In this document: positions 15,526 to 23,471 of the stretch, piece by piece
Layout of the letters: every line of letters begins with the position of its first letter
Position numbering within the stretch: the stretch's first letter is position 1
Origin: Clostridia bacterium
Lineage (GTDB): Bacteria; Bacillota; Clostridia; Christensenellales; CAG-314
Assembly: GCA_017457305.1 (NCBI GenBank)
Contig: JAFTHP010000027.1
Coordinates: forward strand, 1-52,835
DNA: 52,835 nucleotides
Reading direction: 5' to 3'
The notes under the pieces: generated by a model
The model's database searches: none
What the model saw: only the letters and a program-made list of their open reading frames with translations
What the model was told of the DNA's origin: nothing
Translations under genes and position numbers: made by a program

Positions 15526-15911
15526 AACAAGCTCCTTTCGTAAGCGCCTAGTATACCGTTTACGTAACTAACGCTTTTTTCAGTTGAAAACTTTTTAGCC
15601 AAAGAAACAGCCTCATTGATTACAACGGGATGAGGTGTGTCCATATTTATCATTTCGTAAAGTGCCATTTCCAATGCTGCAAGATCCAATCTGTAAATGC
15701 GTGACAATTTGAAGGATTGGCTAAACTGTGCAACAATTTTGTCCAATTCTTCTTTGGTAGCAATTACACCATCACCCAATTTCTTTGCAACATCTAGGTC
15801 TTCTTCGGTAAGCTTGTCCATATCAAATTGGTCAAAACCTTCTTCGCATTGGTTGGTGATTAGATAAGTGTAAATCTTGCAAAATGCAACTTCTCTAGCA
15901 TAGCTTCTCAT
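15522..15911 (-). CDS. nusB: Transcription antitermination factor NusB
   Basis: A 129-residue all-helical protein that joins NusE (S10) on boxA RNA for antitermination of rRNA operons. Typical features are SYAREVAFCKIYTYL at the N-terminus (family R..A...LY), LARIYRLDLAALEMALYEM in the middle (here SRIYRLDLAALEMALYEM) and PHPVVINEAVSLAKKFSTEKSVSYVNGILG at the end. The ATG at 15911 follows GGAG. A hairpin lies just upstream at 15931-15953. Confidence 0.95.
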   Translation of the reverse strand: MRSYAREVAFCKIYTYLITNQCEEGFDQFDMDKLTEEDLDVAKKLGDGVIATKEELDKIVAQFSQSFKLSRIYRLDLAALEMALYEMINMDTPHPVVINEAVSLAKKFSTEKSVSYVNGILGAYERSLL

Positions 15912-15930
15912 AGTATCTCCAAATCAAACA

Positions 15931-15953
15931 AACCCTTTGTAGAGCCAAAGGGT
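15931..15953 (-). other. Hairpin between the Asp23 gene and nusB (possible attenuator)
   Basis: AACCCTTTG (15931-15939) pairs perfectly with CAAAGGGTT (15945-15953) around a 6-base loop. On the minus strand the tail is only moderately T-rich (TGTTTGATTT), so it may be a weak terminator that lets some transcripts through to nusB. Confidence 0.55.
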
Positions 15954-15971
15954 TGTCAATTGTTTTTTATA

Positions 15972-16304
15972 TTAGTTTTCGCTTACAAATTCAACGTCCA
16001 TGATGTGAACGTTAACAGCACTAACCTTGAACTCTGTCATATTTTCAATTGTGCTCTTAACAGTATTTTGGATTGTGCCAGCTACTTCGCTAACTTCAAC
16101 GTTGTATCTAAGTTTTACAAAAACGTCAACAAACATTTCATCGGCAACTTGTTCAATTTTGATGCACTCCTTAGCTTGTCTGGAGTTTTCGGCAAATTTT
16201 ACTACTCCATCAATTTCGCCAAGAGCACAGTCAACAATATCAACAAGAATTTTGCTGCTGTAAACGAGTCTTCCAGATTGGTCATGTTTATTTACAACTT
16301 TCAT
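15972..16304 (-). CDS. Asp23/Gls24 family envelope stress protein (YqhY-like)
   Basis: A 110-residue Asp23-family protein: VYSSKILVDIVDCALGEIDGVV at the start, then MFVDVFVKLRYNVEVSEVAGTIQNTVKSTIENMT and VNVHIMDVEF at the end, which match the family core. In Firmicutes a paralogue (yqhY) sits directly upstream of nusB, as here. Members are linked to envelope homeostasis and, in Bacillus, to acetyl-CoA carboxylase control. It follows its own promoter (16340-16368) and an AGGAGAG ribosome binding site. Confidence 0.93.
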   Translation of the reverse strand: MKVVNKHDQSGRLVYSSKILVDIVDCALGEIDGVVKFAENSRQAKECIKIEQVADEMFVDVFVKLRYNVEVSEVAGTIQNTVKSTIENMTEFKVSAVNVHIMDVEFVSEN

Positions 16305-16339
16305 AGGGTTTACTCTCCTATATTTTTCTCTTTTGTATG

Positions 16340-16368
16340 ATTATAGCATATTTTTAAATAAAATACAA
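16340..16368 (-). promoter_or_regulatory. Promoter for the asp23-nusB-folD-xseAB-ispA operon
   Basis: On the minus strand TTGTAT (16363-16368), 17 bases, then a perfect TATAAT (16340-16345) with extended -10 TG (ATGCTATAAT). It sits just after the end of spoIIIAH and gives the housekeeping operon a promoter separate from the sporulation operon. Confidence 0.75.
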
Positions 16369-16371
16369 TAA

Positions 16372-16848
16372 TTAAACGGATAGTATTTTTACGTAATCTG
16401 GAGAAACTGATGCTTCTGTAGCAATAATATTGTAAATTCTAACAGTATCTTCCCTTGTAAGCTCATCTTTGTCTACAATTACACTGATATTGTCAGCAGC
16501 TGCATTGACTGTTACAAGTACGTCTTCAAATCCTTGAGCTTTTAGCAAAGTTTCAAGAAGCATCTCCACTTCCATTGCTTCAACGATATTTTGTTTTTGC
16601 TCCAATGCGCTTTTTCTTGCATCTGCATACTCATCACCTTCCATTGCAATGATGGAGTTTAGTTCAGCAATCTCGTAGTTTCTTGTAGTTTGTCTATCCA
16701 AGCGACTTGTTGCAAAGAAACCAGTTTCTACTGTTTGATCATTGTTATTGGGCGTTTCTTGATTGAGCAAAGTAACGTTTAAAACAGCAGCTACCGCTAG
16801 CACCAGTACCATAGAAACAATCAACGCAATTTTTTTACCTTTTGACAT
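16372..16848 (-). CDS. spoIIIAH: Stage III sporulation protein AH
   Basis: The mother-cell membrane protein that pairs with forespore SpoIIQ across the two membranes, forming part of the feeding-tube/channel needed for late forespore gene expression. The 158-residue protein has one N-terminal membrane helix (IALIVSMVLVLAVAAVLNVTLL, residues 7-28). The C-terminal ring-building domain (about 60-158) has EYADARKSALEQKQNIVEAM and a YscJ-like fold ending VSPDYVKILSV. It is the last gene of the operon, 11 bases after spoIIIAG. Confidence 0.95.
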   Translation of the reverse strand: MSKGKKIALIVSMVLVLAVAAVLNVTLLNQETPNNNDQTVETGFFATSRLDRQTTRNYEIAELNSIIAMEGDEYADARKSALEQKQNIVEAMEVEMLLETLLKAQGFEDVLVTVNAAADNISVIVDKDELTREDTVRIYNIIATEASVSPDYVKILSV

Positions 16849-16859
16849 ATTTAGTCCTC

Positions 16860-17348
16860 CTAACTTTTATATGTGAACACCTGGATATTGTTTGTTTCTA
16901 CACCCAGTAATGTTTGCACCGCTTGAACAATTTTAAGTTTAACTAGTGGGCTATCTGCCCCTTCAGCAACAACTACTACCCCAAGAATTTCCGGCGGTAA
17001 ATTTTTTATTACCAACGGCTCCCCCTTGACAGTAATGATACTCGACACCGTGGAAACCACACCATTTTTGTTGTTAGTTTGAGTTTCGTAGGCGTAAACC
17101 TTTTCATCATTACTTTTGTAGGAAATTGCAACACTTACTTGACCACAACCATCAATTTTTTCTAATACTACAACTAGTTTACTTTCCATTTGTTCAATAT
17201 ATGATAAGTTTGCGGTTGTTTGTTTTGTCGTTTTCTGGCCAGAAAACAAAAGTAATATCAAAACAAAAGATAACAATATAGCAGCTATATACAGTGGTAG
17301 CTTTTTATTGTCCCTTATCCTTTGCCAAATAGTCATAAAACTCTTCAA
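16860..17348 (-). CDS. spoIIIAG: Stage III sporulation protein AG
   Basis: A 162-residue ring-forming component of the SpoIIIA-SpoIIQ complex in the mother-cell membrane. One membrane helix (LPLYIAAILLSFVLILLLFSG, about 18-38) is followed by the ring-building domain with YIEQMESKLVVVLEKIDGCGQVSVAISY and PPEILGVVVVAEGADSPLVKLKIVQAVQTLLGVETNNIQVF, both highly typical. It is somewhat shorter than the Bacillus protein, mainly in the linker and beta-hairpin insert. Confidence 0.95.
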   Translation of the reverse strand: MKSFMTIWQRIRDNKKLPLYIAAILLSFVLILLLFSGQKTTKQTTANLSYIEQMESKLVVVLEKIDGCGQVSVAISYKSNDEKVYAYETQTNNKNGVVSTVSSIITVKGEPLVIKNLPPEILGVVVVAEGADSPLVKLKIVQAVQTLLGVETNNIQVFTYKS

Positions 17349-17783
17349 TTAATCACCGCCCCAAATAATATTTGTACTATATCCCTTTGCATAAACAGAT
17401 AAATATGCCGAAATAGTGTTTTGTAGTTGAACAGTTTTGTTTCCACTTACTATTACCGACACCACCTTGTCTTCTTGGTCAAAATAAACTTCTATCACAT
17501 CTATGTTTTGATTTAGTAAGTATTCTTCCAACCTTTTTTCACGTTGTTCTAGTTGCATATTTTCTAGATATTGCATGTAGTTTTCATCGGCTACTATATG
17601 GTTAGATGACACATTTATTCCGTCAGAAGCAAAGAGATTTATCACAGGCTGTAGTAAAACAAATGAAATTACCACACCAATCACAGTGCTTACAAATTTT
17701 CTACTTTGTCCTTCTGGAAGAATAATATCACAAATCACCGAAAGTACTGCAACGGTCACAACAGTAATCAACCATTGAGTCAT
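17349..17783 (-). CDS. spoIIIAF: Stage III sporulation protein AF
   Basis: A 144-residue membrane protein of the SpoIIIA complex. Two N-terminal helices (WLITVVTVAVLSVICDIILPEG and KFVSTVIGVVISFVLLQPVINLF) are followed by a soluble domain of about 85 residues that ends in a YscJ/FliF-like beta-alpha-beta pattern. It ends one base before spoIIIAG starts and begins one base after spoIIIAE. Confidence 0.93.
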   Translation of the reverse strand: MTQWLITVVTVAVLSVICDIILPEGQSRKFVSTVIGVVISFVLLQPVINLFASDGINVSSNHIVADENYMQYLENMQLEQREKRLEEYLLNQNIDVIEVYFDQEDKVVSVIVSGNKTVQLQNTISAYLSVYAKGYSTNIIWGGD

Positions 17784-17784
17784 A

Positions 17785-18918
17785 TCACACCATATTACAA
17801 CAACTTATACAAATAAACAGCAAAATACAAAACATAAAAGCAACAGCAATTACCAATACTCCTAAAAAAGACAAACATTTGCTTAACTTGGAAAGCATAG
17901 TGACATATTTTTCATCAACAATGGGTTCACAAACGGAAGTTAATATTTGAACAGATAGATTAGTTGCCAAGATTGTACTTAGGGGATTGATAATCATCAA
18001 AAAGATTGCTAACACACATACAATTCCAAAGGAGTTTTTGACCAACGTTGTACTTGCAACGACCATATCAAAACCTTCTGCTAAATATCCTCCCAATATA
18101 GGCACGTAGTTTTTAGCTGCAAATTTTGCTGCCCTAAAGGAAACGCTATCAATTGTTGACGCACCAATACCCTGAACGGTAGTAAAAGCGCTAAAAAACA
18201 TAAAAACTATGCCAAGAAGCCAAGTCGAGATGCTCTGTATGGTACTTGCCGTTTTATTTAACCGAATATTTCGGCTGATTGAGCTAACGGCAACAAATAT
18301 CATAGAAGATACGCTAAATGGCAGAATAACATTTTTTACCAACTCGATTACAAAGGACGAAAATATCACCATTGATGGCTGGCAAACGGTGGATACGGCA
18401 TTTCCACCATTAGACACCAATAATGTCAACATAATAGGGAAACTTGCTTGAGATAAACTAGCAAGCTTGTCCATCAAACTAAATACTGAGACGTAAACGT
18501 CCGCCAGCAAATAAACAATACTAGAAACTATCAGGCAAACACCAACAAACGAGATAACGGTTTGCGTGCTTTTTCCAATTAGTCCATCTGATGTATTCTT
18601 TACTAGCCCAAGTATTATCATGATTATTCCAACAGAAACAACTGCGGCTGAAACGTTAGACAAAGAAGAACCTAGTAGCTCCCAAAATATATTCCAAAAG
18701 GATTCTGCACTATCAAATTGACCATTGATTATTTGTTGGATTTTATCATAAACACTATCTATAAAATCTCCTGCCACGCTATCTATATCCGAAAAATCAA
18801 GCCCCTCCAACGTTTGATCTACAGTATCGGTTAGTTCATCAATTGTGTCTGCATAGGCAATACCACAAGAATTTGCCAAAATAACAGTAATTAGTAGTAT
18901 TAAAAGCTTCCATTTCAT
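17785..18918 (-). CDS. spoIIIAE: Stage III sporulation protein AE
   Basis: The large polytopic subunit (377 residues) of the SpoIIIA channel, resembling a transporter permease. A signal peptide (residues 1-23, ending AYA) precedes a soluble helical region. About seven membrane helices then run from residue 80 to the end. Typical stretches are SFPIMLTLLVSNGGNAVS, NVILPFSVSSMIFVAVSSISRNIRLNKTASTIQSISTWLLGIVF and KFAAKNYVPILGGYLAEGFDMV. It overlaps spoIIIAD by four bases. Confidence 0.96.
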   Translation of the reverse strand: MKWKLLILLITVILANSCGIAYADTIDELTDTVDQTLEGLDFSDIDSVAGDFIDSVYDKIQQIINGQFDSAESFWNIFWELLGSSLSNVSAAVVSVGIIMIILGLVKNTSDGLIGKSTQTVISFVGVCLIVSSIVYLLADVYVSVFSLMDKLASLSQASFPIMLTLLVSNGGNAVSTVCQPSMVIFSSFVIELVKNVILPFSVSSMIFVAVSSISRNIRLNKTASTIQSISTWLLGIVFMFFSAFTTVQGIGASTIDSVSFRAAKFAAKNYVPILGGYLAEGFDMVVASTTLVKNSFGIVCVLAIFLMIINPLSTILATNLSVQILTSVCEPIVDEKYVTMLSKLSKCLSFLGVLVIAVAFMFCILLFICISCCNMV

Positions 18919-19307
18919 AGATTCAACGAAAACAACAATTCAAAAAGATTTTCAACAATAGGCAACGCACACAAAAGAATTGCAATTTTCGATGCCAAAA
19001 TTACCTTATCTCCCACACTTTTGCAGTTTGCATCCACACAAACGTTGTTGGTGAATTCCGCTAGATAGCCTATCCCAACCACCTTGATAACTATAGAAAA
19101 AATTCCACTATCGATTTGAGCTTTATCGGATAAGTTATAAAAAATTTGAACAACGTTAAATAGCTCGTCAAAAAGCATGAGCATCAAAACAACTGAAACT
19201 CCAACCGATAAAGCAATGGCAAACTCCGATTTAATTTGCTTAATAGGTGAAATAGTTATAACTGCAAATATTGCGATAATTACAATTTTTGAAAAATCCA
19301 TAATCAA
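18915..19307 (-). CDS. spoIIIAD: Stage III sporulation protein AD
   Basis: A 130-residue membrane protein with four hydrophobic segments. Typical is VIKVVGIGYLAEFTNNVCVDANCKSVGDKVILASKIAILLCALPIVENL, nearly invariant in the family. It is part of the mother-cell SpoIIIA complex and overlaps both neighbours by four bases. Confidence 0.95.
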   Translation of the reverse strand: MIMDFSKIVIIAIFAVITISPIKQIKSEFAIALSVGVSVVLMLMLFDELFNVVQIFYNLSDKAQIDSGIFSIVIKVVGIGYLAEFTNNVCVDANCKSVGDKVILASKIAILLCALPIVENLFELLFSLNL

Positions 19308-19498
19308 AAATTGAAAAGGGTTTTAAAGGTTTCGTAGAGTTGCGCAATGCTATCTAACATCATGACAAGTGCTATAACTAACCCAACTACCGAAACAACA
19401 GTAGCAATCTCTTCTTTACCGGCGCGTTTAAGCAACATGCTTATCACAGCAGTAAGAATACCAATAGATGCAATTTTAACAATTAAAGTAATTTCCAT
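19304..19498 (-). CDS. spoIIIAC: Stage III sporulation protein AC
   Basis: A 64-residue protein with two membrane helices (LIVKIASIGILTAVISMLLKRAGKEEIATVVSVVGLVIALVMML). Size, the short KRAGKEE loop and the operon position identify it. Confidence 0.95.
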   Translation of the reverse strand: MEITLIVKIASIGILTAVISMLLKRAGKEEIATVVSVVGLVIALVMMLDSIAQLYETFKTLFNF

Positions 19499-19507
19499 AA
19501 TTTACCA

Positions 19508-19957
19508 TTACATCAAAAGAATTCCTACGATAGCCCCAACAAGCAATCCAATTTTATCGTAAACCTTTGATTTTAAAAACTTAGAATTATAAAATAGTTG
19601 ATAGTCATCATTAATCAGTTTTGAAACAAATGACAGGTTGGAATATAAAGTATCCGAAGAAGTGTCAAGCATTGTGTTAGTTAAAGACAAAATATTTTTT
19701 CTTTCCGCAGGAGAAAGGTGCACTTCTATCTTGTTATCCAACAAAAAAGCTTTGAATTCGCTAGTGCATATTTTGCTATACTCTTGATTAAATGATGAAA
19801 TGCCAATTTGTTTTGTTTTGATATTTATTTGCAAATTTTCTATGTATTTTAGAGTGTCTAAATATAACTGGTTTTTTGCATTAATGACACTTTGCGTGTA
19901 CTTTCCGACGAAAAAACCACCTAAAATACAGCAAATCAACACTATTATGTCAGTCAT
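19508..19957 (-). CDS. spoIIIAB: Stage III sporulation protein AB
   Basis: A 149-residue membrane protein with one helix at each end and a helical soluble middle, resembling GspF of type II secretion. The N-terminus (IIVLICCILGGFFVGKYTQSVINAKNQLYLDTLKYIENLQINI) and the C-terminus (KVYDKIGLLVGAIVGILLM) fit the family. It is a little shorter than the Bacillus protein. It starts 34 bases after the spoIIIAA stop. Confidence 0.92.
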   Translation of the reverse strand: MTDIIVLICCILGGFFVGKYTQSVINAKNQLYLDTLKYIENLQINIKTKQIGISSFNQEYSKICTSEFKAFLLDNKIEVHLSPAERKNILSLTNTMLDTSSDTLYSNLSFVSKLINDDYQLFYNSKFLKSKVYDKIGLLVGAIVGILLM

Positions 19958-19991
19958 ATTATATCAGAAAATCTCATTTTTGATAGTACAT

Positions 19992-20804
19992 TTACTGTTT
20001 TCGCTCAATTATTTCATATTTTCCTAAGGTAGTGCTTAAAACAACAAATTTTTCAAACGACGATTTCCCATCAGTCAAAATATTAAAATCTTCAATATTT
20101 CTTCCGTGACAAGAGCATGCCAAATGCACCCCACTACACATCACGTTTCTAATTAGTGACGTTTCTGAAGGTAAAATCTCATCGCACACAATCCAATTTG
20201 GATTCATTGTTCTTACCCCCACAGTAAAAGCATATTCCTTACTTGAATACTTTATATAGTCTGCCGATTTATTATCGTTAGTTTCTAATTCTCCCCTTTC
20301 ATCAACAACTAGTACGTTTTGCTTATCCTTTACCAACAATATAAAATCCTTTAAAAAAGTAGTTTTACCACTTCCCGGTGGACCTATTACAACAAAACTT
20401 TCAGTAGTTAATTTTTCTTTATCACAATCTCTTATTACAGTAATTTTATTAGGAATTCTAAAACAAAGTGATGTATATGTAGAATAGCGATTTTCATGAC
20501 CTGATACACTACCACATACACCAACCCTAATCCCGCCGTCCATTACAAAGAACCCTTTTGCCAATGATTCTTCATATGCGTACAATGAGTTATTGCAAGC
20601 TTTTTGAATTATCTCCTTGCAATCAGTATCCAACACAATTCCATTGCTTACTTCAGTTACCAAACAGTTTTTACCAATATAGTACCACGAACCACCGACG
20701 TTAACTTTTACTGGACAATTATTCCTAATCCTAATTTCTTGAATTCCCCTATACCTAGAAAGAACAGAAGATACTTCTATTGGCAAGCAAGCATATAAAT
20801 CCAT
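19992..20804 (-). CDS. spoIIIAA: Stage III sporulation protein AA (ATPase)
   Basis: The secretion-type ATPase thought to drive the SpoIIIA channel. The 270-residue protein has an N-terminal domain (LPIEVSSVLSRYRGIQEIRIRNNCPVKV), then Walker A GPPGSGKTTFLKDF at about 143-150. Walker B-like VLVVDERGELE and WIVCDEILPSE follow. It lacks part of the family's N-terminus, being shorter than the roughly 310-residue norm. The ATG at 20804 has no ribosome binding site. A sigma-E type promoter lies so close upstream that the transcript start coincides with the start codon. Confidence 0.95.
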   Translation of the reverse strand: MDLYACLPIEVSSVLSRYRGIQEIRIRNNCPVKVNVGGSWYYIGKNCLVTEVSNGIVLDTDCKEIIQKACNNSLYAYEESLAKGFFVMDGGIRVGVCGSVSGHENRYSTYTSLCFRIPNKITVIRDCDKEKLTTESFVVIGPPGSGKTTFLKDFILLVKDKQNVLVVDERGELETNDNKSADYIKYSSKEYAFTVGVRTMNPNWIVCDEILPSETSLIRNVMCSGVHLACSCHGRNIEDFNILTDGKSSFEKFVVLSTTLGKYEIIERKQ

Positions 20805-20809
20805 ATCAC

Positions 20810-20836
20810 ATTGTATTGGACAAGCCTTTCAAATAT
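20810..20836 (-). promoter_or_regulatory. Sigma-E type promoter of the spoIIIA operon
   Basis: On the minus strand ATATT (20832-20836), 14 bases, then AATACAAT (20810-20817), compared with the sigma-E consensus ATATT-N14/15-CATACAAT. The spoIIIA operon is a classic mother-cell sigma-E target. The -10 ends six bases before the start codon, implying a leaderless transcript. Confidence 0.75.
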
Positions 20837-20852
20837 TACAAAAATTCAAAAC

Positions 20853-20885
20853 AAAAAAAAGACACATCTTGCCGATGTGTCTTTT
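20853..20885 (-). terminator. Rho-independent terminator after efp
   Basis: AAAAGACACATC and GATGTGTCTTTT form a perfect 12-bp stem (20857-20868 with 20874-20885) with a 5-base loop and eight T residues on the minus strand. It separates efp from the spoIIIA operon. Confidence 0.95.
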
Positions 20886-20903
20886 AGATTAATCAAATAA
20901 AAA

Positions 20904-21464
20904 CTATTTAGCTCTTTCCATGTATTCGCCAGTACGAGTATCAATTCTGATCATATCGCCTTCGTTAACGAACATTGGAACCATGATTGTGTAGCCAGTT
21001 TCTACAGTGGCTGGTTTGGTAGCGTTTGTAGCTGTGTTGCCAGCAACTGCTGGTTCGCAAGAAACAACTTGCAATACAACAAAGTTTGGTGGTTCTACGC
21101 TGAAAGCTTCGCCCTTGTAGAACTTAATTGTTGCAACCATGTTTTCTTTCAAGAATTGCAAAGCTTCTTCAACTTGTCCTCTGTTAAGTGGAACTTGTTC
21201 GTAAGTTTCGCTATCCATGAAGTAGTAAAGTTCGCCATCTTCATATAGATATTCCATTTCCTTGCTTTCGATGCGAGCAAGTTCAAATTTTTCAGATGGG
21301 TTAAAAGTTTCTTCACGAACTGCACCTGTCATAACGTTCTTAATCTTTGTTCTAACAAAAGCAGCACCTTTACCTGGTTTTACGTGTTGGAAATCAACAA
21401 TTACATAAACACCGTTGTTGTAAACGAAAGTAACGCCTTTTCTAAAATCGCCTGCTAAAATCAT
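20904..21464 (-). CDS. efp: Translation elongation factor P
   Basis: EF-P relieves ribosome stalling at consecutive prolines. The 186-residue protein has the three OB-like domains: domain I begins [42 protein letters not shown], with the loop tip PGKGA where the modified Lys is found. Domain III ends [29 protein letters not shown]. The ATG at 21464 follows GGGAGGA. In Firmicutes efp follows pepQ (yqhT), as here. Confidence 0.97.
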   Translation of the reverse strand: MILAGDFRKGVTFVYNNGVYVIVDFQHVKPGKGAAFVRTKIKNVMTGAVREETFNPSEKFELARIESKEMEYLYEDGELYYFMDSETYEQVPLNRGQVEEALQFLKENMVATIKFYKGEAFSVEPPNFVVLQVVSCEPAVAGNTATNATKPATVETGYTIMVPMFVNEGDMIRIDTRTGEYMERAK

Positions 21465-21490
21465 AAATTGGATTCCTCCCTATTGTTTTA

Positions 21491-22558
21491 CTATAAAATT
21501 ATAATATTTTTGTCAGATGTTGTCAAATCAATAACGCTATCTTGTTCAATTAATAACAAATCTTCAATTCTAACACCGCCCAAACCTGGTACATAGATAC
21601 CTGGTTCTACTGTTATTAGTTGTTTTGCTTGCAAAATAGCCTCTGATCTAGTAGAAGCGTTAGGCGCTTCGTGAATATCAATTCCCAAACTGTGACCTGT
21701 GCTATGAGTAAAATACTGATCATATCCGTTAGCACGAATAATCTCACGGGCAAAGGAATCAAGTTCCTTTCCACCAACACCACAGTATGCATTGTTGATT
21801 GCCGTTGTTTGAGCTAGAAGAACAATGTTGTAAATCTTACGCATTTCGTCAGATGGATTTCCAACGAAAATCGTTCTAGTCATATCACTACAATAACCAT
21901 GATATCTTGCACCAAAGTCCATTGTTACAGGATCTCCCAGTTCAATGCGCTTATCAGATGGATGAGCATGTGGTTTGGAAGAGTTTACACCAGAAGCAAT
22001 TATTGTGTCAAAAGCAAGGCCTTCGGAGCCGTTCTTTTGCATTATGTATTCAAGTTCGATTGCAACTTCCCTTTCGGTAATTCCAGGCTTGATAAACTTT
22101 AGAATTTCGCTAAAAGCTAAGTCCGTTATAGATTGAGCCTTTCTTATGTATTCTAGTTCAGTTTCGTCTTTGAAGCTGCGCACAAAATTGATGTGTTTTC
22201 CGACAGGAACCAACTCAAAGTCAACAAAAGCATCCTTCATAGAAGAAAAATCACTTACTGTAAGCTCTGTATCTTCAAATCCTACGGTTTTTACATTATT
22301 TTCTGCAAAAACATCTTTTACCATACCGTAAGCACTGGCACCATTTTCAATTAGACGAACGTCAACATTGTCAGCTTGTAGAACTTGCGCCATTTCGTAA
22401 TATCTAGGGTCAGTAATAAAGATATTTTTGTTTTGTGGCATAAGAATCAAAAAACCAAATGTGGAAGCAAAACCAGTAAAATAGATGCGATTTTTGTCGC
22501 TAACTACTAGTATAGCATCCGTTTGGGATAATTCAAAAAGCCTATCAGTTATTTTCAT
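21491..22558 (-). CDS. pepQ: Xaa-Pro aminopeptidase / dipeptidase (M24 family, YqhT-like)
   Basis: A metallopeptidase that removes residues next to proline. From the ATG at 22558, preceded by a strong AAGGAGGAG, it has 355 residues. Residues 1-120 form the creatinase N-domain. The pita-bread catalytic domain has the metal ligands in VTMDFGARYHGYCSDMTRTIF (two Asp), STGHSLGIDIHEAP (His), ITVEPGIYVPG (Glu) and GGVRIEDLLLI (Glu). It belongs with efp in one unit. Confidence 0.93.
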   Translation of the reverse strand: MKITDRLFELSQTDAILVVSDKNRIYFTGFASTFGFLILMPQNKNIFITDPRYYEMAQVLQADNVDVRLIENGASAYGMVKDVFAENNVKTVGFEDTELTVSDFSSMKDAFVDFELVPVGKHINFVRSFKDETELEYIRKAQSITDLAFSEILKFIKPGITEREVAIELEYIMQKNGSEGLAFDTIIASGVNSSKPHAHPSDKRIELGDPVTMDFGARYHGYCSDMTRTIFVGNPSDEMRKIYNIVLLAQTTAINNAYCGVGGKELDSFAREIIRANGYDQYFTHSTGHSLGIDIHEAPNASTRSEAILQAKQLITVEPGIYVPGLGGVRIEDLLLIEQDSVIDLTTSDKNIIIL

Positions 22559-22588
22559 AACTCCTCCTTGTGTGAACCTCACCACAGT

Positions 22589-22617
22589 ATTGTACTACAA
22601 AAAACAGGTCATTGCAA
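22589..22617 (-). promoter_or_regulatory. Promoter for pepQ-efp
   Basis: On the minus strand TTGCAA (22612-22617), 17 bases, TACAAT (22589-22594), in the 64-base gap after the endonuclease gene. The roughly 25-base leader includes a small GTGA/TCAC hairpin and the ribosome binding site. Confidence 0.55.
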
Positions 22618-22622
22618 TACTT

Positions 22623-23471
22623 TTACAAAATACTTTCGTAGATTCTTTTCATTTCGATGGCGTCGTCCGCTTGCGTGCCATCCGATTCGCAAATAATATA
22701 TGGCTCCATATTGTACTTTTTAAACGCTCTTGCAAGAGGTTCAAAATCTGGGCCGTAAATATTATCAGCAAACGTCAAATGACGTACTTCTCCGCCAGTA
22801 CTATATTGGATTTTTGAAAAATGCACGTGCAAATTTTTTGCCCTTTCAAATCCAAGATTCTCAATAATATGAACAATTAACTTTTCGTAATCTTCTTGTG
22901 TTACTAGACTACCTAGTGTACGAGCATTGATGTGTCCAAAATCCACCGTAGGAATAAAGAAATCAGCAACTTTGCAAAACTCTGTTACTTCTTCGACTGT
23001 ACCAATTTGGTTGATCTTGCCCATTGTTTCTGGACAAAAAATCATATCGTCTAAATTGTTTTTAACAATCAATCCTGCAAGAATTTCCATGCGCTTTTGC
23101 GTTAATGCCACGGCATCTTCTCTGGCCATTTTACCAACCGTTGAAGGATGAAATACAATTCTTTTTCCACCAAATGCACGAGCTTTTAGAGCGCTGTTGA
23201 TTATATATTGATAGGACTTTTCTGCCATTTCATCACTTGGATTTGCCAAGTTAATGTAGTATGGCGCGTGAACAGTAATTTCAACACCGTTTTCCACTGC
23301 TTTTTGAGCAATTTCGTTTGCTTTGGCATCACTTATATTGATACCACGACCGAAAGAATACTCATAAATATTTAGCCCCTGATTTGCAAGCCACAAGGGG
23401 GCATCTACTGTAGATTTGTATCCTTCTTGATAAAACCTTAGGCTATTTCCACTTGGACCAAATTTAATCAT
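22623..23471 (-). CDS. Endonuclease IV-like AP endonuclease (xylose isomerase-type TIM barrel)
   Basis: A 282-residue TIM-barrel protein resembling endonuclease IV (Nfo), which cuts DNA at abasic sites with a trinuclear zinc centre. Metal-ligand stretches are visible: EITVHAPYYINLANP (His), RIVFHPSTVG (His), MIFCPETMGK (Glu), FIPTVDFGHINAR (Asp and His), NLHVHFSKI (His) and PYIICESDGTQ (Glu). The ATG at 23471 follows GGAGG. It overlaps ribF by eight bases. The family also includes sugar-isomerase-like proteins, but the ligand set favours the nuclease. Confidence 0.87.
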   Translation of the reverse strand: MIKFGPSGNSLRFYQEGYKSTVDAPLWLANQGLNIYEYSFGRGINISDAKANEIAQKAVENGVEITVHAPYYINLANPSDEMAEKSYQYIINSALKARAFGGKRIVFHPSTVGKMAREDAVALTQKRMEILAGLIVKNNLDDMIFCPETMGKINQIGTVEEVTEFCKVADFFIPTVDFGHINARTLGSLVTQEDYEKLIVHIIENLGFERAKNLHVHFSKIQYSTGGEVRHLTFADNIYGPDFEPLARAFKKYNMEPYIICESDGTQADDAIEMKRIYESIL

